From NCBI RefSeq assembly GCF_017654505.1, contig NC_054547.1, positions 25,239,975-25,303,974 on the forward strand: a DNA stretch of 64,000 nucleotides, given 5' to 3'. A program made the position numbers and the translations under genes. Source of the stretch: Polyodon spathula (Eukaryota > Chordata > Actinopteri > Acipenseriformes > Polyodontidae). The notes beneath the pieces were generated by a model, which was not told where the DNA came from, searched no databases, and was given only the letters and a program-made list of their open reading frames with translations. Below, one piece after another: positions 36,174 through 44,408 of the stretch; within the stretch, counting starts at the first letter, position 1; every line of letters begins with the position of its first letter.

Positions 36174-39100
36174 GACCCCTGACCAATTCTCTCATATTAC
36201 TGAATTACAAATGGTACATTGAAATTTCGTTCTGTTCGATATTTTATTTCAAAACACTTAAACTCAAAATCAGTTTTTGTAAGGTGACATTGTTTTTTTT
36301 TTTTAAGAAAAATAAAAAAACTGAAATATCTTGCTTGCATAAGTATTCAACCCCCACACATTAATATTTGGTAGAGCCACCTTTCGCTGCAATAACAGCT
36401 TTAAGTCTTTTGGGGTAAGTATGTACTAGCTTTGCACACAGTGTCAGAATGATTTTGGCCCATTCTTCTTGGCAGATTTGCTCCAGGTTGTTCAGTTTGG
36501 TTGGACGACGCTTGTGGACCGTAATTTTCAAATAACGTCACAGATTCTCAATGGGATTGAGATCAGGACTTTGACTGGGCCACTGTAGGACATTCATCTT
36601 TTTGTTCTTGAGCCACTCCAGTGTTGCTTTGGCCTTGTGCTTGGGATCATTGTCCTGCTGAAAGGTGAATTTCCTCCCAAGCTTCAGTTTTTTAGCGGAC
36701 TGAAGCAGATTCTCTTGCAGTATTTTCCTGTATTTTGCTCCATCCATTCTTCCTTCAGTTGTAACAAGATGCCCAGTCCCTGCTGATGAGAAGCATCCCC
36801 GCAGCATGATGCTGCCACCACCATACTTCAGTATAGGGATGGTGTGTCTTGATGTATGGGCAGTGTTAGGTTTGCGCCACACATAGCGCTTTGAGTTTTG
36901 GCCAAAAAGCTCTATCTTGGTCTCATCTGACCACAAAACCTTTTTCCCCACATCGCAGCTGGTTCACTCTCATGCTTTCTTGCAAACTCCAGACGTGCTT
37001 TCAGATGGTACTTTTTGAGTAACGGCTTCTTTCTTGCCACCCTCCCATACAGGCCAGTGTTATGATGTGGTTGACTGGTGCACCATTACTCCACTCCCAG
37101 CCACTGAACTCTGTAGCTCCTTCAAAGTGATTGTTGGCCTCTCTGTGGCTTCTCTCACAAGTCTCCTTGTTAGAGCGCTGAGTTTTGAGGGATGGCCTTT
37201 TCTTGGCAGTGCCTGGATGGTGTGATGCAGCTTCCACTTCCTGATTATTGATCCAACTGTGCTCACTGGGATATCCAAACATTATTTTGTACCCTTTCCC
37301 TAATCTATGCATTTGTAGTACTTTATCTCTGACTTTTGTAGAATGCTCTTTGGTCTTTATTTTCCTTCAGATTCACAGCCTTACCAATGAGCCTTGGGTT
37401 TTTTATCCAGAAAATGTGACAGCAACTTTGATGGTTCACAGGTGGAGGCCAATGGTAAGGTAATTGTGTCCTCGTTAGGCAATTTCTTTCATCGGTGCAA
37501 ACTGGGAGCTTCCAGAGCACAGGGGTTGAATAGTTATGCAAGCAAGATATTTCAGTTTTTTAATTTTCTTAAAAATATTTTCCAACATAAAACCAATGTC
37601 ACCTTATAATAATTGATTCTGAGTTCAGTGTTTTAAAATAAAATATCAAATAGAATGAAATTTGAATGTACCATTTGTAATTCGGTAAGATGAGAGAATT
37701 GGTCAGGGGTACTTTTGCGTGCGTGCGTGCGTGCGTGCGTGTGATAAGTTTTTTTATATTATGTTTAAGATCATTATCTTCTTTCATTTTAATGTTTTCA
37801 TTTGAGTCCTCCTGTATACCCTCTTTGAACATAAGTACCCACGGTTGAAACCCCTGTCTTAAATGATCACAGTATTCAGAGCATCTATGCACAAATTCCA
37901 GCTGATTTTGAAATCCTGAGTACTGTTTGCACACATTATGGGTGATATTTTCTTACATTTGCACAGTCAGGCAGTTGAAAGTTGCTCATTTTTTTCTCCT
38001 CCAGGAGAGCCTCATAGACGCCAGTGAGGACAGTCAGCTGGAAGCTGCAATCCGCGCTTCTCTGCAGGAAACGCATTATGAGTCCAACGAGCCGAAGATT
38101 GACTATCACTCGGAGGAGGAGTCAGAGGCAGAGCCGTTTTCAGACAGTGAGGGGTTAATCTCCGTGGACGGCTCAGACGATGAGGTGGTGGTGGAACAAC
38201 CCCAACCCCAGCCTCAGCCTCCATCCCAGCGGCAGGATAGCCCCCCCAAATCAAAGAAATCCCCCCACAAGGAATCCAGCCACAGGAAAGAGGAAAGTAA
38301 AAAGAACCATTTGGAGTTTCCTGCAAGGACTGAGGCACCTAAAGACACTGGTGCAGGTAACAACCACCACGCAGAGCCAGTAGGGAACTCTGGGGTATCA
38401 GAGACACAGGAGGAGGAGCCATGCTCTCCGGAGCTGCTGGATGATAACGGTAAGCAAATAAAAACTGGCTAAATCGAGGAGGTCATTTAAAAAGTTGTGT
38501 TGGTCTCTCTTGGAACGACCTAGTTAAAAGTTTTCATTGACCATACATTTTAGCTTATTGTTTATGAACTTTTAACCCTTTGCGTTCCTATGTTGGACCA
38601 GGTCCGACATTACAATTTTCCCTTTCCAATCTGATGCCGGACCCTGTTCGACATCATCAAAAAGACTTAAAGTACAGGTCTCTAGTCGTTTTTTCTTCGG
38701 AAAAAGCCTAGAAAACCTTTTAATGGCTGAGTGAGACCGATAGGAGCCAAAAATTATTTTCACCTTTTGTGGTGTTTTTTATGGCTGTCCATACCAATTA
38801 CTCTGGCATCCATCAGACTTTCTTACCAACAGTTTGTAAGTTGGTCAAATAGTCTTCTCTTTGACAAGTGCTTGTTTTTATGTGCTCAGTTTACCACTAG
38901 CTTAATTCCTTGGTTTGAAAAAATCATTGAGGCAGGGACATTAGTGACGCTGTTCTGTAGTAACAGTACTGTCGTACTTGCTGTGGTGCTCAGGTGAAAC
39001 GTTGCAACGTCATTCGGTTGAAACACTTTTAGCATGATGTAACAAGGGGGATATGTTACACACGTGGGTCGTCTCTAAACAATACTGACACACCGCACTG

Positions 39101-42100
39101 GCACGCAGATTTAATAAACACAAGCAATGGTAGCCTTAGTGTCACATTTAATAAATAAAACAAAGCTACTTTAAAAATAAAAGTTTGCCACACAAGGCTA
39201 GGTCTAGTCCCAGTAAAAGAAATGTCCTGCTCAAGGAACCTGCTACTCTATGTAAATCCTCTCTGTACACTGTTTGGGATCAACATTTTTCTCAAACTTC
39301 ACTGAACTGCAACCCCCTTCTAGCAATAAAATAATTGTGCGACCCCTATACCCTGTGTTATTGCAGAATAGTTAGTATTGATAAGTGAAACATGCATTGC
39401 AGGGTAATGTCAACAAAACTAATATATAGCCATTAATTGTTTTTAATTCACATTAGAAATCGCTAGATTTTTTACAGCCAACAGTAAAAAAATGATAAAA
39501 GAAAATAAATAAATAATAATAAATTATTTACATTCTTAACTTAGTGGCAGGGGTGAGCTTGCATTGATGAATATGGAAAAGGCACGAGTGCTTTCAGAGC
39601 TGCAGATGATAGCTCTGGGTATTCTTGTCGCATAGAAATCCAGTAAGCAAAAGTAAAGTAAGCAAGAGGTTGTTGAGGAAATATGAGCTTCAGTGTCTCG
39701 TCAGAAGAAAGGTCCATTAACCCTTAGCGGTCCATTTATTTAGCGCCTGTCGAGCACGCCGGGTCCAATTTATTTTGACACGCACTGTTTATTTTACACA
39801 TGCTGTTTAAAAGTTTTTTTTTTTTTTTTCACAATAAAACAGGTTTAAAAGACAGTGCATATCAAAAGGACACTCAATACTGCATCTCCAGCCAAGATCC
39901 CCACCCCTTGTTCGCTGTAATTTTCACATACCTCTTCATAGTCGTGCATACTGATAAATCCTCTCCTGATCACTCGTTTTATCACCAAACTCCTCAATAA
40001 TGGGTTCCAAGTCATTATTTTATTACTATAACATTTCAAAAGGCTCTGCAAATGGCTGTGATATCTTTGAGCACTGGCAGCAGCTATCTTGTTTGCTAGG
40101 TCTGTGTCGTCTCTGTGGTGCAGGGGCTATGTGCATTGCTCAGATCCACCCCCACCTTTTTTTTTTTTTTTTTAGTTCGGCTCCTATCGGTCTCACTCCA
40201 TTGAAAGGTTTTCTCGGCTTTTTCCAGAGAAAAGACTAGAAACCTGTGCTTGACGTCTTTTTGATGATGTCGGACCTGGTCCGACATAGGACTGCGAAGA
40301 GTTAATTCTTCTTCTGCTGTAAATGGCAAATTAGTATTTGCAGTCTATTTTGCAATAAAAGGGTTTCTAGTCCAGCCATGTGCTAACCCACCCTGATCCT
40401 TTCAGCGAAGTACTCTCGAAACTGAACCTGAAGGCTGTCCAGGTGGCTGGCAATAACAGGTTGGCAGTCACTCTTTGACAAGGCACTCTTATCCAAAAAG
40501 TTACCTAGTAAAAATTTTTTTTAAAGTTTCCAGGTGCCACGGTTTACGTGATCGTACCACAAAGATTATTATTATTTTTATTTTTTTTACTACTTATCAG
40601 GTTCTTGTTGTCGGCACTTCTTTTACTGCAGTGCCATTTGATTCCCCTTTATTACTCTTCATACGTTCTCGGCTAGGCATTTTATTCACAAGCACCATCC
40701 TGGTTCAAGGGTTTCATAGTAGTTAATCCTGTGGAGTGGACACTCTACTGGGTTGTGATCGTGTGCAGGGGTGAATCCTCCCAGGGTTAGTGCTGGCTCT
40801 GTAGCTTCAGCTCCTGGGTTAATACTTAAGTCTGCAAAACAACATAGCAATCTGCATGGATATGGCCGTGCAGTAGCCTCGAGCTGTAGCATAGACACTC
40901 TTTGAGCTCTGCGCAGCTTTCCCGGCATGCACCCCAGCCAATCCTAACTTCCTGATCAGATCAGGTCCGGGCAGCCCACCTGCTCAATTAGTTGCTTAGC
41001 AGCGTGTCTCCTGTTGCGTGTCCCAGCGACCATGGTCTCCCTGTCACACAAGATTACTTAATATCACCCCATGCATCATACTTTAATTATATTGCATCAC
41101 TGTCTCCATGTAATCCCAGGTTAGTATTGTAATCCTGCTGTAAATTAATTGATATCAGCAGTCTGCACTGATGAGAGTCCTTTGTGGTCCAGCACAAATC
41201 CAACATGTTGGGATATTTATTTGTATTTACCAGGTAAATGTAATATCATATTGTACAAGAGATACCTACCTCTATTACATGCATCAGCAAAAGCAGCTTG
41301 TCGTAGATCATCAAATTGTTGAGTGAAGAATGTGTGTTTTATGGTTGGTGTGGATACAGTGGCTTGCGAAAGTATTGACCCCCCTTGGCATTTTTCCTAT
41401 TTTGTTGCCTTACAACCTGGAATTAAAATGGATTTTTATTTGGATTTCATGTAATGGACATACACAAAATAGTCCAAATTGGTGAAGTGAAATGAAAAAA
41501 AAACTTGTTTAAAAAAATTCTAAAAAATAAATAACGGAAAAGTGGTGCGTGCATATGTATTCACTCCCTTTGCTATTAAGCCTCTAAATATGATCTGGTG
41601 CAACCAATTACCTTCAGAAGTCACATAATTAGTTAAATAAAGTCCACCTGTGTGCAATCTAAGTGTCACATGATCTGTCACATGATCTCAGTATATATAC
41701 ACCTGTTCTGAAAGGCCCCAGAGTCTGTAACACCACCAAGCAAGCGGCACCATGAAGACCAAGGAGCTCTCCAAACAGGTCAAGGACAAATTTGTGGAGA
41801 AGTACAGATCAGGGTTGGGTTATAAAAAAATATCCGAAACTTTGAACATTCCACGGAGCACCATTAAAGCCATTATTAAAAAATGGAAAGAATATGGCAC
41901 CACAACAAACCTGGCAAGAGAGGCCAGCCCACCAAAATTCATGGACCAGGCAAGGAGGGCATTAATCAGAGAGGCAACAAAGAGACCAAAGATAACCCTG
42001 AAGGAGCTGCAAAGCTCCACAGCAGAGATTGGAGTATCTGTCCATAGGACCACTTTAAGCTGTACACTCCACAGAGCTGGGCTTTACGGAAGAGTGGCCA

Positions 42101-44408
42101 GAAAAAAGCCATTGCTTAAAGAAAAAAATAAGCAAACACTTTTGGTGTTCGCCAAAAGGCATGTGGGAGACTCCCCAAACATATGGAAGAAGGTACTCTG
42201 GTCAGATGAGACTAAAATTGAGCTTTTTGGCCATCAAGGAAAACGCTATGTCTGGCGCAAACCCAACACTTCTCATCACCCCGAGAACACCACCCCCACA
42301 GTGAAGCATGGTGGTGGCACCATCATGCTGTGGGGATGTTTTTCATCGGCAGGGACTGGGAAACTGGTCAGAATTGAAGGAATGATGGATGGCGCTAAAT
42401 ACAGGGAAATTCTTGAGGGAAACCTGTTTCAGTCTTCCAGAGATTTGAGACTGGGATGGAGGTTCACCTTCCAGCAGGACAATGACCCTAAGCATACTGC
42501 TAAAGCAACACTTGAGTGGTTTAAGGGGAGACATTTAAATGTTTTGGAATGGCCTAGTCAAAGCCCATACCTCAATCCAATTGAGAATCTGTGGTATGAC
42601 TTAAAGATTGCTGTACACCAGCGGAACCCATCTAACTTGAAGGAGCTGGAGCAGTTTTGCCTTGAAGAATGGGCAAAAATCCCAGTGGCTAGATGTGCCA
42701 AGCTCATAGCTACATACCCCAAGAGACTTGCAGCTGTAATTGCTGCAAAAGGTGGCTTTACAAAGTATTGACTTTGGGGGGGTGAATACTTATGCACGCT
42801 CAAGTTTTCTGTTTTTTTGTCTTATTTCTTGTTTGTTTCACAATAAAATATTTCAAAGTGGTAGGCATGTTGTGTAAATCAAATGATACAACCCCCCAAA
42901 AAATCAATTTTAATTCCAGGTTGTAAGGCAACAAAATAGGAAAAATGCCAAGGGGGTCAATACTTTCGCAAGCCACTGTACATACTCTCCCTACTCATTA
43001 ATTTGTCTTAACAAAATAGTCCATCATTAACCCTTTGCGGTCCATTTATTCAGCGTCTATCAGGCACGTCCGGCCCAATTTTCACACACGCTGTTTAATT
43101 TTTTTTTTTCCCCAAGCAAAACTGGTTTAAAGGGCATTGCAATGCTAAGCGACATCAGTACTGCATCTCCAGCCAAGCCCCACCCCATGTTCACTTTGTT
43201 TTTCACATATCTCTTTATAAATGTGCATACTGATAAATCCTCTCCTGATCACTCGTTTTTATCACCAAACTCCTCAAGTCATTATTTTATTACTGTCACA
43301 TCTCAAAAAGCTCTGCAAATATCTGTGATATTCTCTGAGCGCTGGATGCGGTAGCTGCTGCCTCCTTTGTTTATGTCTGCTTGTCTGTTGCTAGGGCTGT
43401 TGCTCACCCCCCCCCCCCCCCCTTTTTTCGGTTTCATTCGTCTTCTATCGGTCTCACTCGGCCATTGAATGGTTCTCTCGGCTTTTTCTGGAGAAAAAAC
43501 GACTAGAGACCTGTACTTTATGTTTTTTCGATGATGTCGGACAGGGTCCGACATAGGACCGCAAAGGGTTAAATGATCATTAGAACTTATGCATCGTAGA
43601 ACTAGCCCATCGGGACTGTCACATGTATCGTGATACATATTCTTATCGTGACCTGCATATTGTAATATGTGTCGTGACATTAGTGTATGGCTACACCTCT
43701 CGTTCTCGCTTTGAAACTTTATTTTGGTTGCCACATTAGAAATTTTTTCTGAACAATTCAAACAATATCTTCCATTCCAGGACCAAAGGCAAGACTGATG
43801 CTGCGATACCCAGATGGACAGAGGGAGCAGATCTCTCTGCCAACACACAGCAAGCTCTTGGTAGGTGGTGTGTGCACTTGTCATAACTATCTTCCTTTCA
43901 AAGTACAATTTCATGTTTGTGAAACATGATGGGCTGCAAACAGACAACATCAGAACTTTCTGACCTGAAGAAATACTGTCACAATTATTTACTTTTACCT
44001 AACAGAATGACTGTAGGATTGTTTTATTATCTCCTTTAATTTTACATTCAAATATGCATGTGGTTTTTGTTTCATCTTTGTACTACTTCTTTAGTATAAC
44101 AAAAGTAAATGCATGGCTTAAGACCTTTTTTATTAGTAACATGCCTACTATTTACTGAATGTATTATTTTTTTCTTTGTAAAATTCAGTGGAAAACACAA
44201 AGTATTTGTGTGCACTTTCACCAAGCAGTTTTATCTTCTCTTGCAGGCTTTGGTGAAGCACGTACAGTCCAAGGGGTACCCTAACGAACGCTTTGAACTT
44301 GTAACCAACTTCCCCAGACGAAAGCTTTCTCACTTGGACTATGACATTACGTTACAAGATGCTGGTCTTTGCCCTCAAGAGACTGTCTTTGTACAGGAAA
44401 GGAATTAA
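17255..44408 (+). CDS. ubxn7: UBXN7, UBA-UAS-UIM-UBX adaptor of p97/VCP (11 coding exons)
   Basis: Adaptor that links the ATPase p97/VCP to ubiquitylated clients and to neddylated cullin ligases, for example in HIF1A turnover. Coding exons: 17255-17324, 28031-28184, 28826-28893, 31269-31334, 33236-33348, 33899-34045, 35226-35316, 35745-35872, 38005-38449, 43781-43860 and 44247-44408. All are GT-AG with consistent phases, giving 507 residues (human 489). Domains in order: UBA-like (about 10-60, with [20 protein letters not shown]), UAS thioredoxin-like (about 125-275, with FVIFWQ-like [16 protein letters not shown]), UIM (about 289-304, [12 protein letters not shown]), a divergent acidic/proline-rich region with a short QP repeat, and UBX (about 428-507, ending [11 protein letters not shown]). 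The start has a strong Kozak context. Intron 1 is 10.7 kb and full of transposons. Confidence 0.96.
17519..17609. repeat. (TTA)n joined to (ATA)n: trinucleotide inverted microsatellite
   Basis: About 16 TTA units switch near 17568 to about 14 complementary AAT/ATA units, so the whole tract can fold into one long A-T hairpin. Confidence 0.95.
18895..18990. repeat. Small palindromic MITE with 'taatcttggacta' arms
   Basis: cactaatcttggacta (about 18921) is matched by its complement tagtccaagattagtg (ending about 18973), and the left flank is gtttcacagacacagact. It resembles a MITE family common in vertebrates. A related degenerate copy is at 33000-33155. Confidence 0.6.
19369..21408 (+). mobile_element. 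DIRS-like retrotransposon, internally deleted, with inverted terminal repeats
   Basis: Outer segments of about 175 bp (19378-19545 and 21225-21405) are inverted copies with roughly 90% identity by eye (both contain ttacattggtatgggatatt and ccagagctgcc). Between them is a tyrosine-recombinase pseudogene in + orientation. At 21134-21196 a segment just inside the right repeat (gaattgaaagggaac) is complementary to the outer left edge (gttcccttttaattg at about 19370). This is the internal complementary region expected of DIRS1-type elements. Gag and reverse transcriptase/RNase H are missing, so the copy is a deletion derivative inside UBXN7 intron 1. Confidence 0.8.
20140..21130 (+). pseudogene. 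DIRS-type tyrosine recombinase, frameshifted
   Basis: Integrase of a DIRS retrotransposon, which inserts circular cDNA. The N-terminal core-binding part ([19 protein letters not shown], then [16 protein letters not shown]) is in one frame up to about 20450. A frameshift then moves to the frame that reads [17 protein letters not shown] and [22 protein letters not shown] at 20884 breaks it again. The C-terminal catalytic part follows in another reading with AHSTKG and [14 protein letters not shown]. The tyrosine nucleophile is present, while the usual Arg of HSTRG is Lys here. It cannot make a working protein. Confidence 0.8.
21774..22565 (-). mobile_element. Tc1/mariner fragment (C-terminal half and one terminal repeat)
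   Basis: Starts with cagtggctctcaaagtattc and shows the same terminal sequence as the 7007-8893 copy. Minus-strand frame 22059-22355 contains [20 protein letters not shown] and [15 protein letters not shown], the second and third catalytic blocks. The element is cut by an L1-like fragment from about 22566, and its other end is not found. A 24-base poly-T tract sits at about 22483-22506. Confidence 0.8.
22566..23820 (-). mobile_element. L1-like LINE fragment, internally deleted
   Basis: On the minus strand, 23520-23804 contains [20 protein letters not shown], the N-terminus of an L1 endonuclease (KRxxVLxxLxxLxADIxFLQETH). It is followed at 23308-23535 by [16 protein letters not shown], and at 22560-23183 by a C-terminal zinc-knuckle region ([18 protein letters not shown]). 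The endonuclease body and most of the reverse transcriptase are missing, so a large deletion joins the ends. It abuts Tc1 sequence at its 3' end. Confidence 0.7.
24240..25930 (-). mobile_element. DIRS-like gag region, degenerate, with tandem repeats
   Basis: High-GC block unlike its surroundings. On the minus strand, 24807-25019 encodes [20 protein letters not shown] followed by [10 protein letters not shown] and a CSPC pair, the Cys/His signature of DIRS gag proteins. Downstream (24338-24553) is a Pro/Arg/Ser-rich segment. The 5' edge at 25908-25930 (gttccctttcaattcgaatg on the minus strand) matches the edge of the DIRS copy at 19369. No recombinase or reverse transcriptase is present and frames are broken. 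Confidence 0.65.
25088..25420. repeat. Tandem repeat, 131-bp period, about 2.5 units
   Basis: gacgtgtag recurs at 25171 and 25302, and gggctgtagactgcctc recurs with the same 131-base spacing. Units are rich in ggtgccg and tcggcacc and lie within the DIRS gag fragment. Confidence 0.8.
26384..26428. repeat. (TA)n microsatellite
   Basis: Alternating TA with short interruptions, inside UBXN7 intron 1. Confidence 0.9.
28031..28184 (+). CDS. ubxn7: UBXN7 coding exon 2 (UBA-like domain)
   Basis: 154 bases from tttgtttcag to aga|gtatgt, encoding [20 protein letters not shown] through the serine-rich end of the UBA-like domain. It ends in phase 2. An open frame continues past the donor to 28284 but is intronic. 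Confidence 0.94.
28826..28893 (+). CDS. ubxn7: UBXN7 coding exon 3
   Basis: 68 bases encoding [20 protein letters not shown] and FG; donor ggtg|gtaagt. Confidence 0.93.
28968..29575. repeat. Solo-LTR-like repeat, copy A
   Basis: Homologous in the same orientation to 56460-57135: shared blocks include agaacagat(a/t)acatcg, cccctatttatacc, and caggttgggagggagattta. It starts with tgtggcaaagtgg and ends near ctgtcgca, so it may be a TG...CA long terminal repeat. No internal retroviral-type coding sequence accompanies it. Confidence 0.45.
31269..31334 (+). CDS. ubxn7: UBXN7 coding exon 4
   Basis: 66 bases after a 24-base poly-T tract, encoding the basic segment [20 protein letters not shown]. 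Confidence 0.93.
33000..33155. repeat. Degenerate MITE with 'ggattagtgctaatc' motif
   Basis: Contains tagtctaggattagtgctaa and ends with tctgaaaccagcc, and an inverted partner attagcattaatcttgc at about 33013. Same general family as the palindrome at 18895-18990. Confidence 0.45.
33236..33348 (+). CDS. ubxn7: UBXN7 coding exon 5
   Basis: 113 bases encoding [20 protein letters not shown] and then [17 protein letters not shown], leaving in phase 0. Confidence 0.95.
33899..34045 (+). CDS. ubxn7: UBXN7 coding exon 6 (UAS domain)
   Basis: 147 bases encoding [20 protein letters not shown] and on to VREHFIFWQ, the first half of the thioredoxin-like UAS domain. Confidence 0.96.
35226..35316 (+). 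CDS. ubxn7: UBXN7 coding exon 7 (UAS domain)
   Basis: 91 bases encoding [20 protein letters not shown] and then [10 protein letters not shown], leaving in phase 1. Confidence 0.96.
35745..35872 (+). CDS. ubxn7: UBXN7 coding exon 8 (end of UAS domain)
   Basis: 128 bases encoding [20 protein letters not shown] through [12 protein letters not shown]; donor tca|gtgagt. Confidence 0.95.
36094..36170. repeat. (TA)n microsatellite, insertion site of a Tc1 element
   Basis: About 38 uninterrupted TA units directly abut the left end of the Tc1 element at 36172. Confidence 0.95.
36172..37712 (-). mobile_element. Tc1/mariner element, decayed
   Basis: Terminal inverted repeats of about 130 bp: left ctgaccaattctctcatatt at about 36179, right the complement ending near 37712. 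Minus-strand transposase pieces are 36538-36951 ([31 protein letters not shown] and [10 protein letters not shown]) and 37001-37312 (N-terminal part). Frameshifts separate them. It sits in UBXN7 intron 8 and uses a TA microsatellite as its target. Confidence 0.88.
37716..37742. repeat. (GCGT)n microsatellite
   Basis: About six GCGT units, directly right of the Tc1 copy. Confidence 0.9.
38005..38449 (+). CDS. ubxn7: UBXN7 coding exon 9 (UIM and acidic linker)
   Basis: 445 bases. Starts with [20 protein letters not shown], the UIM, then an acidic stretch, a short QPQPQPQP tract and basic/serine-rich linker. This is the least conserved part and accounts for the extra length over human. Confidence 0.94.
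38572..38755 (-). repeat. Partial copy of the TTAA-flanked MITE
   Basis: Begins ttaaccctttgcgttcctat and matches the right end of the 39717-40305 copy in reverse (ggaccaggtccgacat..., gagtgagaccgataggagcc). It is truncated after about 38755. Confidence 0.75.
39057..41053. repeat. Repeat-rich segment, possibly an LTR-like element interrupted by a MITE
   Basis: From tgttacacacgtgggtcg to gtctccctgtcacaca the sequence could be a long terminal repeat split by the MITE at 39717-40305. Part of 39283-39600 also resembles a hAT-type MITE end (actgcaacccccttc). No coding domain. The limits are uncertain. Confidence 0.25.
39717..40305 (+). mobile_element. piggyBac-like MITE (TTAA target duplication)
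   Basis: Flanked by TTAA at 39717-39720 and 40302-40305. Ends are inverted copies: cccttagcggtcc on the left and ggactgcgaagag on the right. Internal landmarks shared with 43027-43572 are tctcactc, cggctttttcc, gatgatgtcggac and ggtccgacatagg. No transposase is encoded. Confidence 0.8.
41357..42978 (+). mobile_element. Tc1/mariner element, nearly intact
   Basis: 1622 bp between TA dinucleotides at 41355-41356 and 42979-42980. Terminal inverted repeats start cagtggcttgcgaaagtatt and continue for about 75 bp or more. It carries an uninterrupted transposase. It is the best-preserved transposon in the window and therefore probably the youngest. It is in intron 9 of UBXN7, in the gene's orientation. 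Confidence 0.95.
41752..42771 (+). CDS. Tc1-family transposase, uninterrupted, 339 residues
   Basis: Cut-and-paste transposase of the DD34E class. The N-terminal half has two helix-turn-helix blocks ([39 protein letters not shown]). The catalytic domain has [11 protein letters not shown] (first Asp), [11 protein letters not shown], then [17 protein letters not shown] (second Asp) and NPIENLW (Glu). The spacing between the second Asp and the Glu is 34 residues. Length matches active family members such as Sleeping Beauty (340). Two departures at usually conserved sites: the GRP-type AT-hook reads ASPPK after AREA, and SPDLNPIE reads SPYLNPIE. The start ATG is at the family position. Activity is therefore doubtful despite the open frame. 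Confidence 0.95.
   Translation: MKTKELSKQVKDKFVEKYRSGLGYKKISETLNIPRSTIKAIIKKWKEYGTTTNLAREASPPKFMDQARRALIREATKRPKITLKELQSSTAEIGVSVHRTTLSCTLHRAGLYGRVARKKPLLKEKNKQTLLVFAKRHVGDSPNIWKKVLWSDETKIELFGHQGKRYVWRKPNTSHHPENTTPTVKHGGGTIMLWGCFSSAGTGKLVRIEGMMDGAKYREILEGNLFQSSRDLRLGWRFTFQQDNDPKHTAKATLEWFKGRHLNVLEWPSQSPYLNPIENLWYDLKIAVHQRNPSNLKELEQFCLEEWAKIPVARCAKLIATYPKRLAAVIAAKGGFTKY
43027..43572 (+). mobile_element. piggyBac-like MITE, best-preserved copy
   Basis: 546 bp with TTAA at 43027-43030 and 43569-43572. The 13-bp ends are perfect inverted repeats: ccctttgcggtcc and ggaccgcaaaggg. Contains a C-rich run at about 43407-43422. No coding capacity. Confidence 0.88.
43781..43860 (+). CDS. ubxn7: UBXN7 coding exon 10 (UBX domain start)
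   Basis: 80 bases encoding [20 protein letters not shown] and PTHSKLL, leaving in phase 0 at ctcttg|gtaggt. Confidence 0.95.
44247..44408 (+). CDS. ubxn7: UBXN7 coding exon 11 (UBX domain end)
   Basis: 162 bases with a TAA stop, encoding [40 protein letters not shown] and the C-terminal ETVFVQERN. The p97-contacting FPR loop is present as NFPRR. Confidence 0.97.
   Translation, partial: ALVKHVQSKGYPNERFELVTNFPRRKLSHLDYDITLQDAGLCPQETVFVQERN

Noticed and set aside
38012..38338. 108-codon minus-strand ORF
   Set aside because: Antisense shadow of UBXN7 exon 9.
43303..43950. 215-codon minus-strand ORF
   Set aside because: It crosses a MITE and UBXN7 exon 10 in antisense, so it is chance.
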